Origin: Amorphophallus konjac
Taxonomy: Eukaryota; Streptophyta; Magnoliopsida; Alismatales; Araceae
Length of the DNA stretch: 64,000 nt
Reading direction: 5' to 3'
NCBI GenBank assembly: GCA_022559845.1
Contig: JAHNEJ010002205.1
Location: 62,001-126,000 of the forward strand
How positions within the stretch are numbered: position 1 is the first letter of the stretch; each line of letters begins with the position of its first letter. The position numbers were made by a program, and so were the translations under genes. Shown piece by piece: positions 21,743 through 33,701 of the stretch. Under the pieces are notes generated by a model, which was given only the letters and a program-made list of their open reading frames with translations, was not told the DNA's origin and did no database searches.

Positions 21743-21750
21743 TTTTATAA
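21743..21750 (-). promoter_or_regulatory. TATA box of the Sirevirus 3' LTR
   Basis: Minus strand reads TTATAAAAGG; equivalent at 29531-29524 in the 5' LTR, which would drive the element's own transcript. Confidence 0.6.
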
Positions 21751-22019
21751 GCAGCATCCAGCAGGAGGGCAGCACTGGGCGCGTGTGGCTTCCTCATTTC
21801 CCGCCCAGAACTTGTGGCCATGTGTCAGTCTCTCAGCCAGCTTCAGCACACGTGTCACAATCTTGTCTGCCCTTCCAGCCTCGGATCACGTGCCTCCCAT
21901 TCACTGAGGAATATTCTTCCTCGGACCACCTTCTTCTTTTTATTTTTCTTCTTCTTCTGCAAAGAAATAAAACGATTAAAACTCAGGGCCACAAAGACTA
22001 AAACTGCATGAGGTATGTG

Positions 22020-22460
22020 ATAGCAATACGAGATGCACTGTACTGAGAACGACACAAGATACACAAGATTACTACAGGACGAAATAAAGAGAGAATGACA
22101 CGAGGTCAGATTAAAACAGCACGGGTAAAAAGAGAACGACACGAGGTACATACTAATAAGGCTAACACTACAAAGAGGACGACACGAAGTATCACTGTAA
22201 CAAAACAACCACTACGAAGAGAACGACACGAGATACACAAGCAACACGAAGACACGAATACAAAAATAACACGACATAACAAACAGCAAAGAGAACGGCA
22301 CGAGGTGAAACGACACTTTTACTAAAAAGACTTGAATACACACGAAAATAACTCGAGTATTAAGTTGCTCGAACGTACGAACGACTCGAAGACGAAAACA
22401 GACACCGACACGAAGTGTGGTTACAAAACAAGAAAGACACGAGGTCTAGGAAAAGCAACA
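22020..22460. repeat. Array of cgacacgag-type words
   Basis: About twelve copies of (a)cgacacga(g/a)(g/a)t or close variants at irregular spacing. In element orientation this is U3, upstream of the TATA box. Also at 29800-30240. Confidence 0.8.
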
Positions 22461-22579
22461 CGAAGACATAAAATAAAAATAACATGAAGACTCAAACACA
22501 AAAATAACACGAAGACATGAAAACAACATGAAGACACAAACGCAGAAATAACATGAGGACACAACAAGAGACGGTCAAT

Positions 22580-23225
22580 GAGACGCTGACACGGTACAGA
22601 CTTAAGCTCAAGCAAGACAGTCGATGTATAGACTTGACAGAGATCTCTGCAGCGAATGTATAGACTTAGAATCATGGAGGTAAATGTATAGACATCTGAG
22701 GAAATGAAACGAGTCAGTGTACAGACTTCAAATTCCACCGACCAGTGTATGGACTTCAACAGTGAACAGCTGTACATACTTCATGTGAAAAACCCAATGT
22801 ACAGACTTTGAATTCGAAGACCAATGTGCAGACTTCACGCTGTACAGATTTTCCAAAGAGAACGTAACGCTGTACAGACTTGAACTGAAGACCAATGTAT
22901 GGACTTCAACACAAATGCTAAGGCCAAGAGGAGTGTATAGACTTTCACGATGTATGGACTTGGTGAACTTCAAAGCACAATGTCCAAACTTTGCCACTGT
23001 ATGGACTTGAAGAAACAGTGCAACGTATGGACTTGATCTCAAAAAATGTAAGCGATGTACACACTTAGCCAATGTGTAGACTTTGCCTTAGACGCTAAAT
23101 GGGACGCTAAAGTCTGTATAGACTTGAAGAACCTGAAACAAAGTGCTTACTCACAACGTTGACGCTACAGACTTGAGAATGCTCACAGCGTTGACGCTGC
23201 AAGAGACGTAGGCTGTACAGACTAA
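22580..23225. repeat. Array of TGTAYRGACTT words
   Basis: About twenty copies of tgta(t/c)(a/g)gactt or one-mismatch variants, typically 20-40 bp apart; also in the other LTR at about 30370-31005. It is in distal U3 of the minus-strand element. Confidence 0.85.
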
Positions 23226-23463
23226 GCCTAAGACAATGCATGAACATATCAGCAGAGAAGCAATGCACATAACAGAAATCAAGCACAAGCCAATATATCA
23301 CAGCATGACTCAAGCATACACATGCAATCTTCACAATTCAGACATGGCACACTTATGCAATCTCCCACAGAAAAGGTCAGACATATTCAAGACAATGTGG
23401 TGACTCATTCATGTTGCTATCATTAAAACATCACATCATCAACAAAGTACAAGGGGCACAACA

Positions 23464-26008
23464 ATCTCCCCCTTTTTGATGATGGCAACATAATGAGTCA
23501 CACTGACTCATCAAACTATTCTCCCCCTTTGACATAATCAAAAAGAAGGAAATGGTTTGATAGTTAAATGCAGTACAACAATGCAGAGAATGAGTCAAGG
23601 TTCTTTAAAATGAAGATCTCCCTTATGACAGTGAAACAGTTCTCCCCCTATCAACATGCATGATTGACTACTCTCCCCTTAGATGACAATAAACCATAAC
23701 TCCCCCTGATGCACAGGAATGGACTCTGGTTATCCAATAAATCAATCTGAATTCAGCCATTACAAAGAATCTGAATTTTGGTGAAGATACCACAGAATCA
23801 GAGCTTATTGCAGAACAAGATGGAAGATTCCAACAGTGTGGAGAGAAATACATCTCAGGAATCAATCTGAAATCCATCATCATAAAGATTCTGAGGTTCA
23901 GAAGGCTGCAAGTGAACAAGGTAATAATGAGAGTGGCACCTCACATTTGTATGGTCAGAAAAATGCAGATGGAATTCAGTCAACTGATAAGAAAGGAGTT
24001 GACTATACAGTTTTTGTTGATCATGCATAAATCTGGTCATGAGGGATTTTAATGCAATGTCACAAATGATATGAACATGATTCAGTATGACAAGGAATGC
24101 TACCCTGAATAGATGCCAATTGATATGCAAGTGATGCATGACATGGAAGCTCCCCCTCAATAAGTGGAATCTTATGAGATAGATGAGAGGAGACCACAGG
24201 GGCAAACAAGGAGAAGTTCAGGTCAATGAGCCAAGAACAGGTTCAATTAACAGATTTCTAAAGAGGCTTCAACTACGAGAATTTCAGTCAGAATTTCAAG
24301 GAAATGTCATTCTCATAAATCCAAAACATAAGTTTTCAAAGTCTTCCATTATAGGGGCTTATGAATGAGCTTTTTGAACAGCATGGTTTAAACATGATGT
24401 ATGCAGATTTTATCAATAAAATTCTATATTGATATCTAAAACCATGTATTAATAAAAATGAACCAAGCCCTCATATTTATCTTGATTATCCTCCCTTTGT
24501 CTTATACAATGAAATTTTATTGACTTCTTTCATAATTACATGCATCAGTATTGAAATCAAGCAATTATGAAGTCATATGATTTTGTCTAGGGTTGTAGCA
24601 ATTTGATTTTTGCATCAATATTCAGATATTTCAATTCGTTCAACAATTTTCATGCTACAAATTTTACGAGCACTCTAGTTCAGTGCACACCTTGTAACTA
24701 GAGGATATACCTTGATCAGAGGCCAATATCCCTAAGCACTTAGTGTGACTAACTGTCATGCTTTATATGAACAGAGATAGCATATACACATCATGACACA
24801 CTGCAAATCATTTCTTGATGAGTGAATTGTATTTCTCAGTGTGCATGCCATTGCTCTGCCTGAATTTCAATGAATTCTTAATCAGAGATAACTATGGTAC
24901 CTCATGACACAGTCCTTTGGACATGTGTTTCTCAGTGACCAAGGTCATTGCTCTGACAGATATTACCCTTTAGACTTTTCAGGAAAATTCATTGCTTCAA
25001 GTCAATAATAATTTCATGTACTTAATCAGTTGAAGTCATGTATTTAAGAGTGCAGATTTCAGAAGTTTTCACAAGACACAACATGAACCAGATGGTTAAG
25101 GTTTATTAAACATGCTTCAGATATGTCAAGAGATTTTAAAGTTAAACTCCATGAATACATTAAGCTTAAACCACATAGTTATTTCAGACATTCATAAAAA
25201 TGTATAATAGAAGATTTCTAATTTAAGAATTTTCATATTTATGATCGAGATAGTCCCATTGAAATCTTCATGAATGACTGATAGAAATTCAGATACCAAA
25301 TGATACTAATTGTTATCAATTGATAGGAGAGATATTGAAGCTTAAGATTTCAAAAATAATCACGGTTTGGTCAAAAGGAATCAATGAAAGGATATGCAAT
25401 GAATTTTCACATGAGTATGCATTTGACAACCTATATGCAATGCATTGACTCCCCCTAACACTATGCATTCAGACAACCTTTTTTGCATTTTTCATGAAAT
25501 GCAATGCAATTAACTACATGCATGCAAAGACTCAACACTGAATGCTATGCAAAGACATGCAATTAACTCTCCCTGAAAACATGCAATGTTTGCACTGAAA
25601 ACTGAACATATGAAACCAATTGATATTGTGACTTGTGCACAATCAGACTGTCCTATCAGATTTTTCAACATGGGCAGCATGCATGGATCAAATTTCAGTT
25701 GATCAGATTTTTCAGAAAGCAATGGACAGATTTCAAACAGCATTCAGATGCAGTTCAGATTTTTCAATGTACAATATATGCAAATCACATATATGCATTT
25801 CAGATGAGGAGAGTTCAGAGGCATCAATTCAGACAATGCAGATGAAGAATGATTATGCAAAAATAGATTTAGTATGTCATGCAGTAGAACTAAAAATAGG
25901 AAGTGCAAGAATTTTACCTGAAAGACTCAGGAAGGGGTTTTCATTCTTGAGTGCCTTGGATCATTACCCCTTTTTATTCCAGTCCCAAGGCACACCTGCA
26001 TAGCAATG
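23464..26008 (-). other. Sirevirus internal non-coding region with repeated polypurine tracts
   Basis: The minus strand has the canonical AAAAAGGGGGAGAT beside the LTR (23477-23464) and similar G-rich tracts near 23519, 23640, 23671, 23700, 24150, 25449 and 25566. About 2.5 kb of AT-rich sequence has no open frame with a pol motif. In a complete element pol would lie here. Confidence 0.75.
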
Positions 26009-28345
26009 TTATTTTGCACAAACAGGTACCCAAGATGTCTTGGGTCCTGACAAAACAGTATTACTCCTAGCAGGTTTTCTCAGCAAATTTGTAGGAGCAG
26101 TTTTCAGATCTGATTTATGCACATTCTTGTTAGCATGAATTCTATGTGCATAAGCATAAGATTTCTTGTTAACAGAATAAAAATTCTGTTTGCCAAAACC
26201 AGTTTGGTTTTGATATCCTGCCAGCCAACAGGTTGCAGCCCTGTGACCTGGCTTCCCACAGTTATAACATGAAAGTTTTGCAAATTGTCTTACAGGGAAT
26301 TTAGCATGTTCAAGATTCACATTTCTACCCTGAATATGCCAACAATTAATGGCTCTGTGGCCATACTTTCCACATTCAAAGCATGAAATAGAATTTCTTT
26401 TAAAAGAGCCTGACCAGCATTCAGATGTCTTGTGACCAATTTTGTTGCAGTTAAAATAGATGATATGCTGGTTTATTGAAACAGATTTGTTTTTATTAAA
26501 AACATGTTGGTTTGCAGGGAAGTTAGTATGATATGAATAAAAGGTTTTCTTACCACTAGCAAACCAGCAATGAGCAATTGAGTGTCCTAATTTGCCACAA
26601 TTAGAACATGTGACACTCCTTTTCTGAGGTGAAGAATTTTTATCATAAGATCTCCTAGCATTCTTATCATCCTTCTCCATCAACTTACACTCATGCATCA
26701 GATGTCCAACTTTATGACAGTAATGACAGATAATCTTCTTTTTAGATGCATGTGAGTGTGTGTGAGGACTGTGATCAGCAACCACTGATGGACCCTTTTT
26801 ATTCATTTTCTGTTCTCCAGTCATTTTTTGATTTTTATCATGTTTCTCTGTTTTCTTAGCCTTGTATTGAATTGGAGATGAAGTGGAAGGCTTTTCCTGT
26901 TCAGAAGATTTGACAAAGACAGTTTTCAGGTTGGTTCCATCAACCTTCCTCATGACTGGACTGTAACCCATTCCTTCCTTTTTAAAATTAATCTTTGTTC
27001 CCAACTTTTTCTGAGCAATGGGCTGTTTGTCTTTAGAGGTGGTGGCTACATCTGAACCACTTACAAAAGATGTCATAACTTTGTTCTGAAGTTCCTTCTT
27101 GTTTATCTTATTGTAGCCCAGCCCTTCCTTCCTAGGGTTGATTTTTATACCTAGTAGCTTGTCTAGGTTTTTCTGCCCATCAACAAATTTAGACAAGGAA
27201 ACTTTCAAATCCTGAATTTCATTTTCTAAAGAGGAAATATGTAGCTCATAACTGGCAATCTCTTGTTCACTGCAATTCACACATTCAGTTAACACCTTGT
27301 TGACAGTTTTATATTTTTCAATTTCATTTTTCAGATTGCTCAGTTTATCAGAATCTTCAATGTAAACAGTTTTTTCTCTTTCCAAAGTAAGAAGTCTTTC
27401 AGACATGCCACTATTTAACAGCTTCAATTTTTCAATTTCCTTCATATCTTTTTGCTATTTTTCAAGATCTTTCTGTAATTCTATGTTTACAGACTTTATG
27501 ACATTAAGTTTTTCAATCAGCAAATTGTTCTCCTGTTTAAGTTTCTCTGATTTTTCTTCATTTTCTTTGGAGAACCCTCTAAGAGAATCATTTTCTGATT
27601 TCAGCTTGTTTAGATCAGATTTAACACATTCAACTTCTTTCAGCAAATCTTTACTCTGAACAGACTCATGACAAGTTTGGCTAAGCTTCTTCTCAAGTTC
27701 AGAGTTTTCTTTTACATGATCTTGATTCTCAATTTTCAGCAATGAAATTTGTTTCTTTAGCATTTGAATATCAGACATACAAGTATCATGAACATTTTTT
27801 AGTTCAGCACAGTTTTTACGTGGAGAATTGAAACTGTCTGACCTACTATTCTTCTTCAATTTTTTGTATTATTTTCTTAACTGTTCATGAGATTCAAATA
27901 ATTCAGCATATGCATTCTCCCACTCTTCTAGAGAAAAATTCTCGAAGACATTTACCTCATCATCATCATCTTCTTCATTTTGATTGCTGCCTTGATCGCT
28001 GCCACTTTGATTGCTTCTGTTGACCATCATGCAGTTGTCCACATCTATCTCCTGAATTCGCTTCAGTGTATCCAAAATATCTTTAGCCGAACTGCAATCA
28101 AAGAAACATGAATGGAAAGCTCTATCAGTAGCTGCCTTCATCAGATTTATAGCTATCTGATTTTCTTCATGCTTAGACTTGTGACTGTCAGTCCATTTGG
28201 ACTTTTTCTTTGGTAGTTCATGAGGACCGTGTGAAATTACTTTCCACAGGTCTGGATTCACAGATTTAACATAATTCTTCATACTAGCGAACCATGCATT
28301 AAAATACGTACCACTGAAAATCAGTGGATGAGCCATTGAAAACAA
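26009..28345 (-). pseudogene. Sirevirus Gag with coiled coil and five zinc knuckles
   Basis: Starts with MFSMAHPLIFSGTYFNAWFA, a copia Gag N-terminus. After about 100 residues the usual central Gag part is missing and an acidic linker (NEEDDDDEVN) follows, then a long Lys/Glu/Leu-rich coiled coil (about 27860-27200). The C-terminal half has CCHC knuckles at roughly 26725, 26610, 26460, 26375 and 26265; the third has Tyr instead of the first Cys. In-frame TAA near 27867 and TAG near 27455 split it into three pieces in one frame. It ends after GPKTSWVPVCAK, where intact elements run on into pol. Knuckles bind RNA. As the only gene, it suggests dependence on a full Sirevirus for enzymes. Confidence 0.82.
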
Positions 28346-28445
28346 ATCAGATTAATACAATAGGAATATTGATGCACTAAAAACAAATTAGCACCTAAGA
28401 CTGTAAGATCGAATCTGCAGGTCGCTGGACCTTGTATGCAGACAC

Positions 28446-28459
28446 GAGCTCTGATACCA
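28446..28459 (-). other. Primer-binding site of the Sirevirus
   Basis: The minus strand reads TGGTATCAGAGCTC immediately inside the 5' LTR; initiator tRNA-Met type. Confidence 0.88.
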
Positions 28460-28461
28460 AC

Positions 28462-31244
28462 TGTTAGGGTGCTAGGCCCAGATACAGAGGGGGGGTGAAT
28501 GTATCCTTCTATAAATAATGGCCAATTAAAAACTCAGATGCTAGACGCAATCACAGAATGAAACAAATTCAATTAAACTTATTAGCAAACACATAGAGCG
28601 CGCCTATCCAAGCATCTAGCGGAAGCAATCACACAAAGCAAACCATTGCTCAATAAATTTTTAGGTGGTTCGGTCCTTCAGACCTACATCCACCCCTCAC
28701 TCCCAACCAGAGTGAGGCTTCACTAGCCAATGCTAGAACCAAGCAGACTCAGTCTGCAACAGGTGCTGACACACAGCTTGAACAGGAGAACAAACTCCCC
28801 TCTTCCTCCCAACCGGAGGGACACCCCAAGTGACTCCCAGTCACTTGGAAACCAGAGACGCAAAGTCTCTCTTCCTCCAAACCGGAGGGAACACACCAGT
28901 GACTCCCCGTCACCAGCAAACCAGAGGTCGAAGACCTCTCTTCCTCCAACCGGAGGGACCCCTGGACTTGCAACCCGCAAGCCCAGAACCGGAGATCAGA
29001 TCTCCCTTCCTCCAAACCGGAGGGAATACACAAGTGACTTCCAGCCACTTGCAAACTAGAGGTCGCAGACCTCTCTTCCTCCAGACCAGGAGGGACCCGA
29101 CCTCAATCCAGAGGATCGGAAGTACAAAGCTAACCAAATGAAAAAGGGAAAAATAAGAAGGGGAAAATACACAGCGATCAGAAAGCTGTAAAGAAAGATA
29201 ACACAAATGTGGCTCGCATGGAGCTGACTGGCCTGGATTTGATCCACGGTCCAGTAGACAGATCTTCAGGTAAGCTTCTCTTCCTCTTCTCTTCTGTCTC
29301 ACTTTCTTTTTATCTCTACCCTCACGAGCTCTCTAACTCTCTCTTTTTCTTCTTCTTCTTCTGCTCTTCTTCTCTTTCTTTTCTTCTTCTTTCGCATGCT
29401 CTCTCTGTCTCTTCTCTTCTCTTCTTCTTCTTTTTCTTCCTCTTTTCTTTTTCTCTGGATCGAAGGACTTTCTGCTCTCTAGGCTTCTTCTTCGATCACC
29501 TTCATCTGTTGGATGAAGGCTTCCTTTTATAAGCAGCAGCCAGCAGGAGGGCAGCACTGGGCGCGTGCGGCTTCCTCATTTCCCGCCCAGAACTTGTGGC
29601 CACGTGTCAGTCTCTCAGCCAGCTTCAGCACACGTGTCACAATCATGTCTGCCCTTCCAGCCTCGGATCACGTGCCTCCCATTCACTGAGAAATATTCTT
29701 CCTCGGACCACCTTCTTCTTTTTATTTTTCTTCTTCTCCTACAAAGAAATAAAACGATTAAAACTCAGGGCCACAAAGACTAAAACTGCATGAGGTATGT
29801 GATAGCAATACGAGATGCATTGTACTGAGAACGACACGAGATACACAAGATTACTACAGTACGAAATAAAGAGAGAATGACACGAGGTCAGATTAAAACA
29901 GCACGGGTAAAAAGAGAACGACATGAGGTACATACTAATAAGGCTAACACTACAAAGAGGACGACACGAAGTATCACTGTAACAAAACAACCACTACGAA
30001 GAGAACGACACGAGATACACAAGCAACACGAAGACACGAATACAAAAACAACACGACATAACAAACAGCAAAGAGAACGGCACGAGGTGAAATGACACTT
30101 TTACTAAAAAGACTTGAATACACACGAAAACAACTCGAGTATTAAGTTTCTCGAACGTACGAACGACTCGAAGATGAAAACAGACACCGACACGAAGTGT
30201 GGTTACAAAATAAGAAAGACACGAGGTCTAGGAAAAGTAACACGAAGACAGAAAATAGAAATAACATGAAGACTCAAACACAAAAATAACACGAAGACAT
30301 GAAAACAACATGAAGACACAAACGCAGAAATAACATGAGGACACAACAAGAGACGGTCAACGAGACGCTGACACGGTACAGACTTAAGCTCAAGCAAGAC
30401 AGTCGATGTATAGACTTGACAGAGATCTCTGCAGCGAATGTATAGACTTAGAATCATGGAGGCAAATGTATAGACATCTGAGGAAATGAAACGAGTCAGT
30501 GTACAGACTTCAAATTCCACCGACCAGTGTATGGACTTCAACAGTGAACGGCTATACATACTTCATGTGAAAACCCAATGTACAGACTTTGAATTCGAAG
30601 ACCAATGTGCAGACTTCACGCTGTACAGATTTTCCAAAGAGAACGTAACGCTGTACAGACTTGAACTGAAGACCAATGTATGGACTTCAACATAGATGCT
30701 AAGGCCAAGAGGAGTGTATAGACTTTCACGATGTATGGACTTGGTGAACTTCAAAGCACAATGTCCAGACTTTGCCACTGTATGGACTTGAAGAAACAGT
30801 GCAACGTATGGACTTGATCTCAAGAAATGTAAGCGATGTACACACTTAGCCAATGTGTAGACTTTGCCTTAGACGCTAAATGAGACGCTAAAGTCTGTAT
30901 AGACTTGAAGAACCTGAAACAAAGTGCTTACTCACAGCGTTGACGCTGCAGACTTGAGAATGCTCATAGCGTTGACGCTGCAAGAGACGTAGGCTGTACA
31001 GACTAAGCCTAATACAATGCATGAACATGTCAGCAGAGAAGCAATGCACATAACAGAAATCAAGCACAAGCCAATATATCACAGCATGACTCAAGCATAC
31101 ACATGCAATCTTCACAATTCAGACATGGCACACTTATGCAATCTCCCACAGAAAAGGTCAGACATATTCAAGACAATGTGGTGACTCATTCATGTTGCTA
31201 TCATTAAAACATCACATCATCAACAAAGCACAAGGGGCACAACA
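28462..31244 (-). repeat. 5' LTR of the Sirevirus (2783 bp)
   Basis: Pairs with 20537-23463. The stretch 28508-28655 differs from its counterpart far more than the rest does. Hairpin array at 28698-29095; TATA box on the minus strand at 29531-29524. Confidence 0.92.
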
Positions 31245-31249
31245 TGATA
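31245..31249. repeat. Target-site duplication TGATA, right copy
   Basis: Matches 20532-20536. Confidence 0.95.
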
Positions 31250-31650
31250 TACGGGATATTTCCGCTGCACTGGAAAGGATGTTCTCGCCTCCCCAGCTTG
31301 AAGGACCGCCATTGATCTCCGAAATGTCAGAGAATAACACTGTTGTTGCCAAGGTTCCAAACTATCCTCGTCCTCGCCAGAAGGACCCTGTCACCAGCGG
31401 ATCTTCATCCGCCATCACCACCGATGACTCATTAGCCGTCATCTTCTCCATTCACTCATCACAGCGTTTGTTGTTGTCTTCTTCCTGGGCCAGACGGTTG
31501 TCTGACGATCTTCCCAGGTCCCCTTCTCTACTCACCTACCTGCGCGGGTTTCTCAACCCGCGCCAGGTTTTCAATCATGATCTGCTCTACGAGCCTCCCA
31601 ATCCTTTAGCTATAACCACTTTTCGCTCTCCTCCGATTTTTTTTCATTAG
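31250..31650 (+). pseudogene. Continuation of the Ogre-like protease/G-patch frame
   Basis: Same reading frame as the part left of the Sirevirus once one TGATA copy is removed. It starts inside the interrupted Ile codon and runs about 130 codons (RDISAALERMF, ARRLSDDLPRSP) to a TAG at 31648. No domain recognised in this linker between G-patch and RT. The next frame opens at 31782. Ogre elements are reported to have an intron near here; I see AT-rich DNA at 31640-31730 but cannot define splice sites. Confidence 0.65.
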
Positions 31651-31781
31651 TTTGTCATCAAAAATGAAAATGAAAAAAAAACGTCAATTTTTAAATTCCT
31701 CAACAACACATCATTATTGAGGAAACCTCCTACATCTCCCACGAGTGCATCCCGCCCTGCGGGCCACTCATCCAACGTCCC

Positions 31782-33690
31782 ATGAGTGACCTTTTCTACC
31801 CCTCCTCTGAGGGGTCTTTCGCTATACATTCTTCACCATCCCCTTCAACCTTTTCTCCTTCTATAAAAAATGTGAGTCAAGTTAGGGATAATAAATCAAG
31901 GGTAGTATCCAAAAAGAAATCCAAGGGTAGGCAGATCCCTCGTCGGTTCCTTCTAGATTTAGCCACTAGGTGTCAGGCCCTTCTCAACATCCCTCAGCTG
32001 CTAGAAAATCCCATCCGGCTACCGGAGATAGAATGTGAGGGTAATTGTGTGATTGATGAAGGATATGGAGTCTACGAGATCCCCGATGAAGAATACCCTT
32101 TTGAATAAGGGGATGAAGAATATGAGGATGCGGCTGGCGCATATGCTAGTGGAATAAGGAGATTCGACGAGCCGTCAACCGCCGTAGAAGAGTCCACCAA
32201 GGAAGTCAACTTGGGAACTGAGGAAGACCCTAGGATCATCCTCATAAGTGATAATCTACCACCCTCTGAAGAAGAGGCATTGGTCGAAGTTCTTAAAGAG
32301 TATAAGGACACGTTTGCATGGAGCTACGAGGATATGCCGAGATTGGATTCCGCCTTGGTTGAACATCGCTTAACTCTAAAACTAGGATCCGCCTCGGTAA
32401 AACAAAGGTTAAGGCGTTTTCACGCTCAAATGGCTTTGAAAATGAAAGAAGAGGTCGACAAGCTCCATAAAGTCAGGTTTTTTAGAGTCGTCCTTTATCC
32501 TCAATGGGTGGTAAACATTGTCCCGGTCATGAAGAAAGATGGGAAAGTCGGGATTTGCATCGACTTCCGGGACCTTAACCGTGCGTGTCCAAAGGATGAT
32601 TTTCCCTTGTCTCATATTGATGTGTTAATCGATAACACAGCATGATATGAAACCCTCTCATTTATGGATAGATTTTCAGGATATAATCAAATCCGTTTGG
32701 CAGAAGAGGATCAGGAGAAGACGTCATTCACTACACCATGGGGAACATATTGTTACGTGGTCATGCCGTTTGGGTTAAAAAATGCTGGAGCTACTTATCA
32801 AAGAGCTATGATGGCCATATTTCATGACATGATGCATATATATCTGGAGGTGTATGTGGATGATTTATTGGTGAAATCAAGGACCATGGTGGAACATCCA
32901 AGGGTTTTGGCTAAGGTCTTGCAGAGATCAAGGGAGTTCCAATTGAAAATGAATCCGAAAAAGTGTGTGTTTGGTGTATCATCAGGTAAATTACTGGGCT
33001 TTATTGTGAGCAAAAGGGGGATCGAGATAGATCCCAACAAAGCTAAGGCCATCAGGGACATGCCACCTCCCAAAAATTTGAGGGAAGTCTGAGATTTAAT
33101 TGGGAGGCTGCAATTCATCCGTCGGTTTGTGTCCCAGCACTCGCAAAGGTGTAGACCTTTCTATGAGTTGACCAAGCCGGGAGTAGAATTCCATTGAGAT
33201 TCTAAATGCCAAAAAGCTTTTGAAGGGTTAAAGGAATATCTGGCTAGTCCACCCGTTCTCATTCCACCCAAACCAGAAAAACTTCTGATCCTTTACATCT
33301 CAATCTTGGATGACTCCGTGGGAGCCGTCCTCGCACAAGCTGATGAAGAGGGCAAGGAACGGGCAACCTATTACTTGTCCAAACTTCTCAATCCCTGTGA
33401 GCAAAAGTACACAGTCATGGAGAAAAGATGTGCTTCCCTCGTTTAGGTAGTGCAGAAATTGAAGCACTACTTCTTGGCTCATGAGGTCCACTTGATTACT
33501 CGCATGAACCCTATCAAGTTCATTATGGAGAAATCCGTCCTTACGGATAGGCTAGCGCGCTGGTAAAGTTTTCTTTCTCAGTTTGACATCACCTACATCC
33601 AGCAAAAGGCAATTAAAGGCTATGTCATAGCCGAGCATCTCGCCCACCATCCTCTTCCCAGGTTCGATCCTGTCCAATCAGAGTTTCCAG
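31782..33690 (+). pseudogene. Ogre-like reverse transcriptase and first RNase H
   Basis: The frame from 31782 shows a pre-RT region (EEDPRIILISDNLPPSEEEA, TFAWSYEDMP), then RT: VPVMKKDGKVGICIDFRDLN, SFMDRFSGYNQIRLAEEDQE, and the catalytic EVYVDDLLVKS (about 32850). RNase H follows (LDDSVGAVLAQ, ERATYYLSKLLNP) to about 33690. In-frame stops: TAA 32106, TGA 32643, TGA 33090, TGA near 33196, TAG near 33445 and TAA near 33564. Several sit where the family has Trp (before DSKC, VVQKL and SFLSQFD), consistent with C-to-T decay. The lineage has no chromodomain. Confidence 0.83.
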
Positions 33691-33701
33691 ATGAGGAACT
33701 A

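Larger units (their letters stand above)
20537..23463 (-). repeat. 3' LTR of the Sirevirus (2927 bp)
   Basis: Nearly identical to 28462-31244 except for a diverged stretch at about 20583-20870. TATA box on the minus strand at 21750-21743 (TTATAAAAGG). Contains a hairpin array (20925-21310), a pyrimidine-rich tract (21480-21700), and two short-motif arrays (22020-22460 and 22580-23225). Confidence 0.92.
20537..31244 (-). mobile_element. Non-autonomous Sirevirus-type copia element (10.7 kb)
   Basis: Minus-strand element with LTRs at 28462-31244 (5') and 20537-23463 (3'), both TG...CA, and duplication TGATA. The PBS is just inside the 5' LTR. The polypurine tract at the 3' LTR is followed inward by several more like it. 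The internal region encodes only a Gag with many zinc knuckles. There is no protease, integrase or RT. Long LTRs and multiple polypurine tracts fit Sireviruses. Confidence 0.88.

Noticed and set aside
23836..24030. Possible env-like gene in the Sirevirus internal region
   Set aside because: Short frame on the wrong strand, no signal or membrane segment, AT-rich context.
20537..31244. CRISPR-like array in the repeated short words of the LTR
   Set aside because: Repeats are short, irregularly spaced and in a plant LTR.
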